This document shows positions 36,908 to 45,673 of a stretch of DNA of 60,715 nucleotides, piece after piece. Each line of letters starts with the position of its first letter. Position 1 is the first letter of the stretch. The position numbers were made by a program, and so were the translations under genes. The notes under the pieces are model-generated. The model was given only the letters and a program-made list of their open reading frames with translations, made no database searches and was not told where the DNA came from. Source of the DNA: ZC4RG25 sp041687075 (GTDB taxonomy: Bacteria > Pseudomonadota > Alphaproteobacteria > Rhizobiales > Hyphomicrobiaceae); assembly GCA_041687075.1 (NCBI GenBank), contig JAWLCO010000009.1:1-60715 (forward strand). Direction: 5' to 3'.

Positions 36908-37003
36908 GTGTCCGTCCCTTCGCCGGCATGACCCGGATCAGGTTCAAAGGGTGGCGGCGCGGCTTCAGCGCCATCTCAGCCGGCTGCCGCCGGCCCCCCT
37001 CGG
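36908..37003 (-). promoter_or_regulatory. TPP riboswitch (THI element)
   Basis: On the minus strand the conserved thi-box parts are present in order: GGCTGAGA(T), then ACCCTTTGAACCTGATC, then TCATGCCGGCGAAGGGA, about 100 bases before thiC. Binding of thiamine pyrophosphate should lower thiC expression. Confidence 0.93.
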
Positions 37004-37076
37004 AACGCGCGCAGTCTGCGACGGACCGCCGCAAAAGGCAAGCCGCACACGGAGCCCGTGCACCGGGCCTGTTCCT

Positions 37077-37670
37077 TCAGCGCTGCAGGGCGCTGTCCAG
37101 CAGCCGATCAAAAGCCCGCATGGTCCGCGAGCGGGCGTCGGCGTCCTTCATCGCCCAATGCCAGAAATGGTGGGAAAGATAGAGGCCGTGGAGCTCGAAC
37201 ACGAACTGGTCGGCGTCCACATCGCTGCGCATGACGCCCTGCTCTTTGGCGTCGTGTATGGCATTACGCAGGACCCCTGACCAATCCTGGAGAATTTCCT
37301 TCAGCTTGGCCCGCACGGCTTCTGGAAGGTTTTCGCCTTCGGCGCTGGCGTGGACGAACGGGCAGCCGCAGGTGAGCCGGCGCGACCGCGACCAGTCCAG
37401 CCAGCGGGCGAAGAGCGTCGCGACGCGGTCTTTTGCGGGCAGACTTTCCGGCGCCGCTTCGATCACGTCCCTCGCGAACATGGCAGCCGCGTGCTCGAGC
37501 GCCGCGATCTGCAATGCCTCATTGGATGGAAACAGGGTGAACAGACGGCTTTTCGGAACTGCGAAGTCGCGCGCCATCTCGCCGATCGATAGCGACTTCA
37601 GGCCGTGAGCGCTGGCCGCCGTCACGGCATGGGAAAGGATGCGCTCGCGCACCGCTTCAGGAGTCATCAT
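37077..37670 (-). CDS. TetR/AcrR family transcriptional regulator
   Basis: 197 residues from ATG 37670 (MMTPEAVRERILSHAVTAAS). The TetR helix-turn-helix is at about 25-50 (LKSLSIGEMARDFAVPKSRLFTLFPSNEAL), with the common substitutions of this family. The C-terminal domain (GCPFVHASAEGENLPEAVRAKL...FWHWAMKDADARSRTMRAFDRLL) resembles the TetR_C_39/ YcdC-like group, ligand unknown. Upstream is a 304-base region containing a good inverted repeat at 37860-37884. It ends 74 bases from the TPP element of thiC, same strand, so it is not evidently linked to thiamine. Confidence 0.85.
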   Translation of the reverse strand: MMTPEAVRERILSHAVTAASAHGLKSLSIGEMARDFAVPKSRLFTLFPSNEALQIAALEHAAAMFARDVIEAAPESLPAKDRVATLFARWLDWSRSRRLTCGCPFVHASAEGENLPEAVRAKLKEILQDWSGVLRNAIHDAKEQGVMRSDVDADQFVFELHGLYLSHHFWHWAMKDADARSRTMRAFDRLLDSALQR

Positions 37671-37974
37671 CGCCCATCCCCACAAGGAGACTTCTGGTTT
37701 TCTTGCGAGGCAAATGCGGATGGGAACTTTGGTAGGAGTGAGGCGACCCGGTGCGGCATGGGTGCGGTGAACGGCTCTTTTGCGGCGCACTGATGCTCAG
37801 AACACATATTTTTGGAACCTCAGCACCAGCCGCAGCCCAAGGGCGACGTCAGGGGCTGCTAGCAGCAATAAAGATGTGCTGCTAACATGTTGTTTTTCAG
37901 TGCAAATCCCCTTGCCAACCAGGCGAACGGCTATACCTTGTTTTCTGTTGAATGGAAAACGAGGACGATCTGCG
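37671..37974. other. 304-base region between divergent tetR and usg
   Basis: Less GC-rich than its surroundings. It contains the inverted repeat at 37860-37884. A TTGCCA at 37912 and TATACC at 37932 are only 14 bases apart and make a poor promoter. No gene seen. Confidence 0.5.
37860..37884. repeat. 8-base inverted repeat between tetR and usg
   Basis: TAGCAGCA (37860-37867) and TGCTGCTA (37877-37884), 9-base spacer, followed by TGTTGTTTTT at 37888-37897. Size and place suit a TetR-family operator; on the plus strand it could also be a weak terminator. Confidence 0.5.
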
Positions 37975-38244
37975 ATGGTTGACGCCAGCTTCGCCGCGCA
38001 GCTCAAGGGCTACAGCCTTACCACGGCGGAGATCCTTTATCGTATGCCGGATCACCCGTCCCTCCTCCAGAGCTTCGTCTGGCAGGATTACGACATGCAC
38101 CCGGAATTTCCGAAGCTCACCAGGTTTCTCGATTTCTGGTCGAAGAACCTGGATGGGAAGCTCTTCCGGGTGCGCGTTGCGCACAAGCGCCTGATCCACC
38201 CAAGCGAGGTCCGTCTGGTCGATGGGGAGCTGCGCCTCCACTGA
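37975..38244 (+). CDS. usg: Usg family protein
   Basis: 89 residues. Near-complete likeness to the small alphaproteobacterial Usg proteins: LKGYSLTTAEILYRMPDHPSLLQSFVWQDYD, FPKLTRFLDFWSKNLDGKL, VRVAHKRLIHPSEVRLVDGELRLH. The name comes from an old association with tryptophan or aspartate-semialdehyde genes; a biochemical role is not established. Start ATG 37975 fits the family. It converges with the dioxygenase gene 18 bases away. Confidence 0.85.
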   Translation: MVDASFAAQLKGYSLTTAEILYRMPDHPSLLQSFVWQDYDMHPEFPKLTRFLDFWSKNLDGKLFRVRVAHKRLIHPSEVRLVDGELRLH

Positions 38245-38262
38245 GATGCACAGCCGCCGGCG

Positions 38263-39036
38263 TCAGGCGCCGAACTGGTAGACATCCATTGCGATCACGC
38301 GATCGGCACTGTGATGCAGGCGCCGGATCGACTCACCGGGCCGGCTGGCACCGAGCGCCACGTAGAGCGGCAACAGGTGCTCGTCTTCAGGATGGTTGCG
38401 CTCGGCGAACGGGGCGAGCCGGCGATAGTCGAGCAGATCCTCGGCTGCGCGCGATTCGAGCTTTTGGCACATCCAGTCCGTGAAGCCGGTGACCCATTCG
38501 GGCGCCTGCTCATGGCCATGGCTGAAGTATTCCCGCAAATTGTGCGTCATCGCCCCTGAGGCGATGATCATGACGTCCTGCTCTCTAAGCGGCGCCAGCG
38601 CTTCCCCGATCCGGAAATGATGCGCGGGCCCGGCGTGTGGCTGGATGGAAATCTGTGCGACGGGAATCTCAGCCGACGGGAACAGAAGTGAGAGCGGCAC
38701 CCAAACCCCGTGATCCCACCCATGCTCCGGATCGGCAGCCACGTCGAACCCGGCATCCGAGACGAGCGAGGCGGCCTCCCGGGCGAGTTGCGGATCGCCG
38801 GGCGCTTCGTACTTGATCTCGTAGAGCGCGCGATCGAAGCCGCGGAAATCGTACACTGTGCGCGGCCATGCGCCCGTCGACACGGCCGGGCGCGACGTCT
38901 CCCAATGTGCCGATGCAACGAGAATTCGCTCCGGCCGCGGCAGGCTAGCCGAAAGGCCGAGCAGAAAGCGGCGGGCCGGGCTGTCCTCGATCGCCAGCAT
39001 CGGCGAGCCGTGCGAGATGAAAAGGGCTGGTTGCAT
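38263..39036 (-). CDS. class III extradiol ring-cleavage dioxygenase (4,5-DOPA dioxygenase-like)
   Basis: About 257 residues from ATG 39036 (MQPALFISHGSPMLAIEDSP). LigB-type fold related to E. coli YgiD and plant DODA. Candidate metal ligands are His in FISHGSP, HGWDHGVWVPLSLLFP, and SGAMTHNLREYF; the C-terminus has the usual HPEDEHLLPLYVALGA. The enzyme would open a catechol ring, but the natural substrate is unknown. A LysR gene is divergent with 94 bases between the starts, so it is likely controlled by that regulator. Confidence 0.9.
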   Translation of the reverse strand: MQPALFISHGSPMLAIEDSPARRFLLGLSASLPRPERILVASAHWETSRPAVSTGAWPRTVYDFRGFDRALYEIKYEAPGDPQLAREAASLVSDAGFDVAADPEHGWDHGVWVPLSLLFPSAEIPVAQISIQPHAGPAHHFRIGEALAPLREQDVMIIASGAMTHNLREYFSHGHEQAPEWVTGFTDWMCQKLESRAAEDLLDYRRLAPFAERNHPEDEHLLPLYVALGASRPGESIRRLHHSADRVIAMDVYQFGA

Positions 39037-39069
39037 ACCAATTGCCAACTAAGGATGAGGTCGGATCGT

Positions 39070-39095
39070 TTGACTCCGCCCGATTGCGCTATAAT
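39070..39095 (+). promoter_or_regulatory. putative promoter of the LysR gene
   Basis: A perfect TATAAT (39090-39095) with TTGACT (39070-39075) only 14 bases before it. The -10 is convincing; the spacing is short. Confidence 0.4.
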
Positions 39096-39130
39096 GCTCC
39101 CTATGAGCCTTCGAGGGGAGCGGGGCAGCG

Positions 39131-40165
39131 ATGGATAGCCTAGACCTGATCCGGACGTTTGTCGCCGTCGTCGACACAGGCAGCTTCACCGCCGCTGGAC
39201 AGCGCCTTGGCAAGTCCAAGGCGCTCGTCTCGAAGCATATCGCCGAGCTCGAGCGGCGGCTCGAGGCACAGCTGCTTCACCGCACCACGCGCAAGGTCAC
39301 CGTGACGGAGATCGGGAGGGCTTACTGCGAGCGGGTGCAGGAGGCGCTCGCGGAGCTCGATGCGCTCACCGACGCGGTCCGCGGCAGCGGCGGCCATCCT
39401 CGTGGCATCCTGCGATTGACGGCCCCGCAGTCCTTCGGCGAGCTCGAGCTGGTCGAAATGACGAGTGCGTTCCGCAGCGTCCATCCGCAGGTCGAATTCG
39501 ACGTTCTGCTGTCGGACCGCCATGTGGACCTCGTCCGCGAGGGAGTCGAGGTCGGCTTCCGCATCGCCAAGCAGATCGATACCTCGCTCATCAGCCGGAG
39601 GCTCTGCGAGTTGCCCATCGTCGTCTGCGCTTCGCCCATCTACCTCGATGCGAACGGATGGCCACATGCCCCGGAGGATCTGAAAGACCACGCCTGCATC
39701 GTGGATACGAACCTGCCCGGGCACGACGTCTGGCGCTTCTCGCGCAAAGGACAATCCGTCAGCATCCGTGTCTCACCGCTGCTCCGCGTGAACAGTGCGG
39801 CCGCCGTGCGGAAGACCCTGATCGCCGGTCTCGGTATCGGCATCTGCCCGCAGTTCGCGGTCGCGCGGGCACTTGCGCGCGGCGAGCTGGTCGAGCTGTT
39901 CGAGGAGAAGCCAGACTACGCTTATGCCGTGCATCTCGTCTATCCGCACCGGCTGCATCTCTCAGCCAAGGTCCGCGCGTTCATCGACTTCGCCACGGAC
40001 TGGTACAAGCCGCTGCCGCCGTGGCTGCGTGAGGCCAGAAGCTATGAGGCGGCGAAGCCACCGTGCGCCTCGTCAGGCTCGAGTGTGAAGAACGCCCCGC
40101 CGCTCCAGATGCCCAGCTTGTCTCCATCTCCGGGGGATGGCTCCGCCAGCTCGACCAGGTCGTAA
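39131..40165 (+). CDS. LysR family transcriptional regulator
   Basis: 344 residues. The N-terminal helix-turn-helix (FVAVVDTGSFTAAGQRLGKSKALVSKHIAELERRLEAQLLHRTTR) and a substrate-binding domain starting GILRLTAPQSFGELEL put it in the CrgA-like group. Being divergent from the ring-cleavage dioxygenase suggests that gene as target. The last ~40 residues (from about 302) are Ser/Pro-rich, outside the family, and are coded by DNA that is also the 3' end of the convergent DUF1285 gene (124-base overlap). Confidence 0.88.
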   Translation: MDSLDLIRTFVAVVDTGSFTAAGQRLGKSKALVSKHIAELERRLEAQLLHRTTRKVTVTEIGRAYCERVQEALAELDALTDAVRGSGGHPRGILRLTAPQSFGELELVEMTSAFRSVHPQVEFDVLLSDRHVDLVREGVEVGFRIAKQIDTSLISRRLCELPIVVCASPIYLDANGWPHAPEDLKDHACIVDTNLPGHDVWRFSRKGQSVSIRVSPLLRVNSAAAVRKTLIAGLGIGICPQFAVARALARGELVELFEEKPDYAYAVHLVYPHRLHLSAKVRAFIDFATDWYKPLPPWLREARSYEAAKPPCASSGSSVKNAPPLQMPSLSPSPGDGSASSTRS

Positions 40166-40650
40166 TAAAGAGCGCGCGTCACCAGCGCCTCCAGCCGGCT
40201 CCGCACGAGAAGATACGGCTTCAGTCCGCCGCTCACGGGCTCGCGCGCAAAGCGCAGGGGATGCTGTGGCCCGCAACGGACGATGTCGTCGACATTCGTG
40301 CGGAAGACGAGCTGCTGGCCGGGTCCGCGGTTCTCGACCTGCATTTCAACGGCGAGGAACGGAGCGTCGTCGACGATGACGTCGACCTTCTCGACCGGCG
40401 TGACGAGATAGGTGCGGCCGTCCGCATCGCGCCGCAGAATGCGTGAAAACAGCTTCACGAGCGGTTTGCGCCCGATAGGGCTGTTCTGATAAATCCATGT
40501 GCCGTCGGCCCGGATCCGCATACCGATATCCCCGCAATAGGGCGGATCCCATTCCTCGACGGGCGGAAGCCGGTCCCCCTCGGCGGCCTTCAGCAGCTCT
40601 TCAAGGCCCTGAATGCGCACGTTTCCGTCGCCGCTTGCCTGCTGCGTCAT
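40042..40650 (-). CDS. DUF1285 domain-containing protein
   Basis: 202 residues matching DUF1285: GLEELLKAAEGDRLPPVEEWDPPYCGDIGMRI, WIYQNSPIGRKPLVKLFSRILRRD, YLVTPVEKVDVIVDDAPFLAVEM, and a C-terminal LVTRALYYDLVELA with GIWSGGAFFTLE. No signal or membrane segment, so cytoplasmic; function unknown. It is divergent from the MoxR ATPase gene (147 bases between starts), a neighbour pair frequent in this order, which suggests a shared process. The 3' end overlaps the LysR gene tail-to-tail. Confidence 0.88.
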   Translation of the reverse strand: MTQQASGDGNVRIQGLEELLKAAEGDRLPPVEEWDPPYCGDIGMRIRADGTWIYQNSPIGRKPLVKLFSRILRRDADGRTYLVTPVEKVDVIVDDAPFLAVEMQVENRGPGQQLVFRTNVDDIVRCGPQHPLRFAREPVSGGLKPYLLVRSRLEALVTRALYYDLVELAEPSPGDGDKLGIWSGGAFFTLEPDEAHGGFAAS

Positions 40651-40762
40651 CTTTCCCTCGCGCAGTACTCGATCAATTTATTGCGAGACGCAGAAGTTAC
40701 TCGGAACTCTTCATATTTGTTCACCTCGCTCCATATTGTGACCAATTTCGCCGCAGCAGAGT

Positions 40763-40790
40763 TTGTGCAACACCGGACCCAATCTATAGT
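40763..40790 (+). promoter_or_regulatory. putative promoter of the moxR operon
   Basis: TTGTGC (40763-40768), 16-base spacer, TATAGT (40785-40790). Transcription would start about at the ATG (40798), implying a leaderless or nearly leaderless mRNA, and there is no clear Shine-Dalgarno sequence before that ATG. Confidence 0.45.
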
Positions 40791-40797
40791 AGAGACC

Positions 40798-41796
40798 ATG
40801 ACAACACTCACCCACACCGATGACGACATCGTCGCCCGCATCGAGGCGGCCGGCGAGCGCATGTCCCGCGTCCACAAGGCGGCAGCCTCCGTGATCTTCG
40901 GTCAGGATCTCGTGATCGAGCAGACGCTCATCACGATCCTCGCCGGCGGCCATGGGCTGCTGATCGGTGTGCCGGGTCTCGCCAAGACACTGCTCGTCGA
41001 AACGCTCGGCAAGGTGCTCGGGCTCGAAGCCAAGCGCATCCAGTTCACGCCCGACCTGATGCCCTCCGACATTATCGGCTCGGAGGTGCTGGAGGACGTC
41101 CCTGGCGAACGGCGGCGATTCCGCTTCATCTCCGGGCCGATCTTCACACAGCTTCTGATGGCAGACGAGATCAATCGCGCCAGCCCCAAGACGCAGTCGG
41201 CCCTGCTGCAGGCCATGCAGGAGCATCACGTCACCGTCGCCGGGCAGCGCTATGACGTGCCCCAGCCCTTTCACGTGCTCGCGACGCAGAACCCGCTGGA
41301 GCAGGAAGGCACCTACCCTCTGCCAGAGGCGCAGCTCGACCGCTTCCTGCTGCAGATCGACGTCAGCTATCCGGATGTCGTGGCTGAACGCCGCATGCTG
41401 TTCGCCACCACCGGCACCGAGGAACGGCGGCTCGACTCCATCCTGACTGCCCAAGAGCTGATGGCGATGCAGCGGCTGGTGCGCCAGATCCCCGTGCCGG
41501 ACAAGGTCGTCGAGGCCATTCTGCAGCTCGTCCGCTCGGCCCGTCCGGGCCCTGATGCCAGCGAGGAGACGAACCGGTTCATCGCCTGGGGGCCCGGGCC
41601 GCGCGCCAGCCAGGCCCTGATGCTGGCGGTCCGCGCCAGGGCGCTGATCGAGGGGCGGCTCGCTCCGTCGGTGGATGATGTGATCGCGCTCGCCGAGCCT
41701 GTGCTGAAGCACCGCATGGCGCTCAGCTTCGTTGCCCGCACCGAAGGCCAGGAGATCGGCAGCATCATTTCACGTCTGGCCTCGGTACTGGAGTAA
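40798..41796 (+). CDS. moxR: MoxR family AAA+ ATPase
   Basis: 332 residues from ATG 40798 (MTTLTHTDDDIVARIEAAGE). Walker A GVPGLAKT at 57-64, Walker B LLMADEINR at 119-127, sensor ATQNPLEQEGTYPLPEAQLDRF, and the C-terminal lid with GPGPRASQALMLAVRARAL. MoxR ATPases act as chaperones that work with von Willebrand A (vWA) proteins to activate or assemble targets. Here the next gene starts five bases after the stop and encodes such a partner. First gene of the four-gene cluster; divergent from DUF1285. Confidence 0.95.
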   Translation: MTTLTHTDDDIVARIEAAGERMSRVHKAAASVIFGQDLVIEQTLITILAGGHGLLIGVPGLAKTLLVETLGKVLGLEAKRIQFTPDLMPSDIIGSEVLEDVPGERRRFRFISGPIFTQLLMADEINRASPKTQSALLQAMQEHHVTVAGQRYDVPQPFHVLATQNPLEQEGTYPLPEAQLDRFLLQIDVSYPDVVAERRMLFATTGTEERRLDSILTAQELMAMQRLVRQIPVPDKVVEAILQLVRSARPGPDASEETNRFIAWGPGPRASQALMLAVRARALIEGRLAPSVDDVIALAEPVLKHRMALSFVARTEGQEIGSIISRLASVLE

Positions 41797-41800
41797 CGCG

Positions 41801-42772
41801 GTGGCAAAGCCCGCAGCGGCTGGAACGTCCGCCAGATCCCGGCATGGCGCGCCAATGTTCTCGCTCGAGGGCGAGGCGCACGCCCTCGCTGACCGGCTGC
41901 CCGATCTGCTGGTCGAGGCCATCCGCGTCGCGAGCACCGTGGCGCACGGCATTCACGGCCGGCGGCGGCCGGGGCCCGGCGAAACCTTCTGGCAGTTCCG
42001 GCAGTTCCAGTCCGGCGATACGGCGGCCCAGATCGATTGGCGCCGCTCCGCGAGCTCCGACCATCTCTACGTTCGCGAACGCGAGTGGGAGGCGGCTCAC
42101 ACGTTGTGGCTCTGGCCGGATCTGTCGCCGTCCATGAATTTCCGCAGCCATCTCGCGGCGACGTCGAAGGCGGACCGCGCTCTGGTGCTGGCACTCGCTT
42201 CGGCCGAGTTGCTGGTGCGCGGCGGAGAGCGGGTGGCCCTGCTCGGACTGTCGCGGCCGACCGCAAGCCGCAAGGCGACGACGAAGCTGGCGGAAGTTCT
42301 GGCCGAGAACGCCGAAAGCGGCGTGCTGGAGGCAAGTCTCCCGCCGGCCGAAAGGCTAAGCCGCTTTTCGGGCGTGCTTCTGTTCAGCGATTTTCTCGAT
42401 CCCATCGAGGCGATCACCGAGCGCCTCACCGTCCTGGCGAGCGATGGTGTCGCCGGGCACATGATTCAGGTGCTGGATCCTGCGGAGGAAACCTTGCCGT
42501 ACCAGGGCCGCACCGAGTTCCTCGGAATGGAAGGCGGTGAGCGCTGGCTCGCGGACCGTGTCGAGACCTTGCGGCCGGAATATCAGGCGAGGCTCAAGGC
42601 CCACCGGAGCGGCCTCGAGGCGCTCGCGGCCCGGCTCGGCTGGTCGTTTCTTGTCCATCACACCGATCGGCCGGCGGCTGAACCGCTGCTGACCCTCATC
42701 ATGCGACTGCAGAACAGCGGCCGGGACTACCGCTGGGCGCCGGCCGCCGCAGACGCGGGAGTTGCCGGATGA
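41801..42772 (+). CDS. DUF58 (vWA-like) domain-containing protein
   Basis: 323 residues from GTG 41801, five bases past moxR; the frame runs upstream but inside moxR. DUF58 signature: RRRPGPGETFWQFRQFQSGDTAAQIDWRR, then DHLYVREREWEAAH. The vWA metal-binding (MIDAS) motif is DLSPS at 107-111, intact. No membrane segment is clear, so it is probably cytoplasmic and the likely direct partner of MoxR. Its stop overlaps the ATG of the next gene by four bases (42769-42772), implying translational coupling. Confidence 0.9.
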   Translation: MAKPAAAGTSARSRHGAPMFSLEGEAHALADRLPDLLVEAIRVASTVAHGIHGRRRPGPGETFWQFRQFQSGDTAAQIDWRRSASSDHLYVREREWEAAHTLWLWPDLSPSMNFRSHLAATSKADRALVLALASAELLVRGGERVALLGLSRPTASRKATTKLAEVLAENAESGVLEASLPPAERLSRFSGVLLFSDFLDPIEAITERLTVLASDGVAGHMIQVLDPAEETLPYQGRTEFLGMEGGERWLADRVETLRPEYQARLKAHRSGLEALAARLGWSFLVHHTDRPAAEPLLTLIMRLQNSGRDYRWAPAAADAGVAG

Positions 42773-45657
42773 GCCTTGGCGCGCTCGCATTCCTCAATCC
42801 CTGGTTGCTGGCGGGCCTTGCGGCCCTGCCGATCATCTACTGGTTGCTGCGCACCGTTCCGCCGCGGCCGCGTCAGGTGGCTTTTCCCGCCACACGCATC
42901 CTGGTCGGAATCGAGAACCGGGAGAAGACGCCGGCCCAGACGCCCTGGTGGCTGATGCTGATCCGCATGCTGGCGGCGGCGCTGGTGATCTTCGCGCTCG
43001 CCGAACCGGTGCTGAACCCGAACCGGCAGGCAGCCCTCACCGGCAGTGGGCCCGTGGTGATTGCCGTCGACAATGGTTGGGCGTCCGCCTCGCGCTGGTC
43101 GCTGCGCACCCGCATGCTCGACCAGCTGATCGACGAGGCCGAAGGCCAGAACCGGCCTGTGGTGGTGCTGCCGACGGCCTTCAGCGGTCACATGCCGACC
43201 GCGAGGATCGAGGCTCCGAACGTGGCGCGCACTGCTGCTGCGGCCCTGCAGCCGCAGCCGTTCGCTCCCGATCGCGCAGCAGCCGCGGCGGCGCTGGAGA
43301 CGGCACTTGCCGGCCAGGCGGAGGCCAGCGTCGTGTGGCTGACGGACGGCATCGACCACGAGGAGGCCACGGGCACATTCCTGGAAAAACTGTCCGGGCT
43401 CGGAACGGCCGGCATGACGGTGATCGAAACCGGGGCGGGCGATGAGCCGATGGGCGTTGCGGCCGACGTCGGCAGCGGCGGCCGGCTCGAAGCATCGATC
43501 GTCAGGACCGGTGGCGGAGTCCGCGAAGGCGTCCTGCATGCCTTCTCTGCCCGCGGCCAGCGGCTCGGCGAGGCACCGTTCCAGTTCGCACCCGGCGAGA
43601 CCGTGACAAAGACAAGCTTCGAACTGCCCCTCGAGCTGCGCAACCAGGTGACCCGTGTCGAGATCGCCGGCGAGCCATCGGCGGGCGCGGTACACCTCCT
43701 CGATTCCCGATCGCAATGGAATCGCATCGGCCTGTTATCCGGCCAAAGCAGCGAGCAGGCCCAGCCGCTCCTCGGGCCGCTCTACTACATTCAACGTGCC
43801 CTCGCGCCATTCGCCGAACTCGTGCAGCCGCGTGACGCCAATCTTCTTTCGGGCGTCGACACAATGCTGAAGCAGAACGCCTCGATCGTGATGCTGGCCG
43901 ACATCGGCACGCTCACGGGCGAGGTCGCGACGCGGCTCGAAGAGTGGGTGAAGCAAGGCGGCGTGCTGGTGCGCTTCGCTGGACCTCGCCTCGAGACAGG
44001 CGGGGACGACCTGCTTCCCGTAGGGCTGCGCGCGGGTGGGCGGACACTGGGTGGCGCCCTCTCATGGTCGACGCCTCAGCCGCTGGCGTCATTCTCCGAG
44101 GACAGCATTTTCGCGGGGCTCACCATTCCACAGGACGTCACCGTGAGCCGGCAGGTGCTTGCCGACCCGACGCAGCTTGGACCCGAGGTCAGGGTCTGGG
44201 CGCGGCTGGCGGACGGCACGCCGCTCGTGACCGCCAGAACTTTGGGCGATGGTCAGCTCATCCTGTTCCATGTGACGGCCAACTCCGACTGGTCCAACCT
44301 GCCGCTGTCCGGCCTGTTCGTGGAAATGCTGCGCCGTGTCAGCACGCTCGGCCGGCTCGGTGGCGGCGGCGAAGCAACAGCCGCCGATAGCGGCGCGAAT
44401 GCTCCGGCCACGGCAGACGCCAGCGTGCTGCCTCCGGTGCAGCTCCTCGACGGTTGGGGCGTGCTGAAGCCGCCCCCGCCGACCGCTCAGGCCATTTCCG
44501 TCTCTGAGCTGACCGATCTCACGCCGGATGCCGAGCATCCGCCCGGCTATTATGGTGCGCAGGGCACCCCGCGTGCGCTCAACCTCGTCCGCCCGGATAC
44601 GGAGTTGAAGCCACTGCCTGCCCTGCCGGTTTCTGCCCAGCGCAGCGTCTACGAGGGACAGACCATGACGCCGCTGAAACCCTGGCTGCTTGCCTTCGCA
44701 CTGGCACTGCTGTTTGCGGACATCATCGCCGTCATCCTGCTGCAGTTGGGCGGGCTGGCCCTGCGCCCGGTACGGCGTGCCGCGCGCGCGGCCGGGGCCG
44801 TAGCCATCGCGGTCCTGCTGCTCCAGGGCGCTGCTGGCCCCGTGGAGGCACAGACGGCAGGGGGTTCGACGGCTGCGACGCAGCCGCCGGGCAGCAATGA
44901 CCTTCTTGCGCTCCGTGCTACCAGCAAGGTCACCTTCGGCTACGTGCTGACCGGCAATCCGGAGGCGGACGAGATCAGCCGGGCCGGTCTCACGGGCCTC
45001 GGCAAGGTGCTGTCCATGCGCACGGCCGTGGAGCCCGGCGACCCCATCGGCGTCAACATAACCAGTGACGAGATCGCGTTCTTCCCGATCCTCTACTGGC
45101 CGGTGCCCGCCGACGCGCAGACGCTGCCTGAAGAAACGCTCGCCAAGATCGACGCCTTCATGAAGCAGGGCGGGATGATCATTTTCGACACCCGGGACTT
45201 CGGCCAGGGCGTTCCGCTCGGGTTCACCGTGCGCGGCAGCGACAGTGGCGGCACGGCACTGCAGCGCCTGCTCGGGCGGCTCGACATTCCGCGGCTCGAG
45301 CCGGTTCCCGAAGACCACGTGCTGACAAAATCATTCTACCTGCTGCGCAGCTTTCCGGGCCGCTGGGACGGCGGCCAGCTCTGGGTCGAGGCCGGCATGA
45401 ACGACGGCCTGGACGAAGGCCGCAAGGCGCGGCGAGCAGATGGCGTGTCGTCGATTCTGGTGACGTCCAACGATTTTGCCGCGGCCTGGGCCATGGACGA
45501 GCGCAGCCGGCCCCTCTACCCGACCGTACCCGGCGGCGAGAGCCAGCGCGAGATGGCCTACCGCACCGGAGTCAACATCGTGATGTATGCCCTGACCGGC
45601 AACTACAAGGCCGACCAGGTGCACGTGCCCGCTCTGCTCGAGCGGCTCGGACAGTGA
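42769..45657 (+). CDS. DUF4159 domain-containing membrane protein with BatA-like N-terminus
   Basis: 962 residues. A BatA-type N-terminus has membrane segments at about 11-28 and 60-80 (FLNPWLLAGLAALPIIYWLLR); a vWA-like domain follows, but its MIDAS motif is degenerate (DNGWA at 101-105 instead of DxSxS), although VWLTDGID is kept. A large extracytoplasmic middle part contains a glutamine-amidotransferase-like region (LADIGTLTGEVATRLEEWVKQGG). Two membrane segments near 640-690 precede the C-terminal DUF4159 domain (VTFGYVLTGNPEADEISRAGL ... FPILYWPVPADAQ). Function unknown. ATG 42769 overlaps the DUF58 stop. Confidence 0.88.
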   Translation: MSLGALAFLNPWLLAGLAALPIIYWLLRTVPPRPRQVAFPATRILVGIENREKTPAQTPWWLMLIRMLAAALVIFALAEPVLNPNRQAALTGSGPVVIAVDNGWASASRWSLRTRMLDQLIDEAEGQNRPVVVLPTAFSGHMPTARIEAPNVARTAAAALQPQPFAPDRAAAAAALETALAGQAEASVVWLTDGIDHEEATGTFLEKLSGLGTAGMTVIETGAGDEPMGVAADVGSGGRLEASIVRTGGGVREGVLHAFSARGQRLGEAPFQFAPGETVTKTSFELPLELRNQVTRVEIAGEPSAGAVHLLDSRSQWNRIGLLSGQSSEQAQPLLGPLYYIQRALAPFAELVQPRDANLLSGVDTMLKQNASIVMLADIGTLTGEVATRLEEWVKQGGVLVRFAGPRLETGGDDLLPVGLRAGGRTLGGALSWSTPQPLASFSEDSIFAGLTIPQDVTVSRQVLADPTQLGPEVRVWARLADGTPLVTARTLGDGQLILFHVTANSDWSNLPLSGLFVEMLRRVSTLGRLGGGGEATAADSGANAPATADASVLPPVQLLDGWGVLKPPPPTAQAISVSELTDLTPDAEHPPGYYGAQGTPRALNLVRPDTELKPLPALPVSAQRSVYEGQTMTPLKPWLLAFALALLFADIIAVILLQLGGLALRPVRRAARAAGAVAIAVLLLQGAAGPVEAQTAGGSTAATQPPGSNDLLALRATSKVTFGYVLTGNPEADEISRAGLTGLGKVLSMRTAVEPGDPIGVNITSDEIAFFPILYWPVPADAQTLPEETLAKIDAFMKQGGMIIFDTRDFGQGVPLGFTVRGSDSGGTALQRLLGRLDIPRLEPVPEDHVLTKSFYLLRSFPGRWDGGQLWVEAGMNDGLDEGRKARRADGVSSILVTSNDFAAAWAMDERSRPLYPTVPGGESQREMAYRTGVNIVMYALTGNYKADQVHVPALLERLGQ

Positions 45658-45673
45658 GGTTCAAGCGTTCCGG

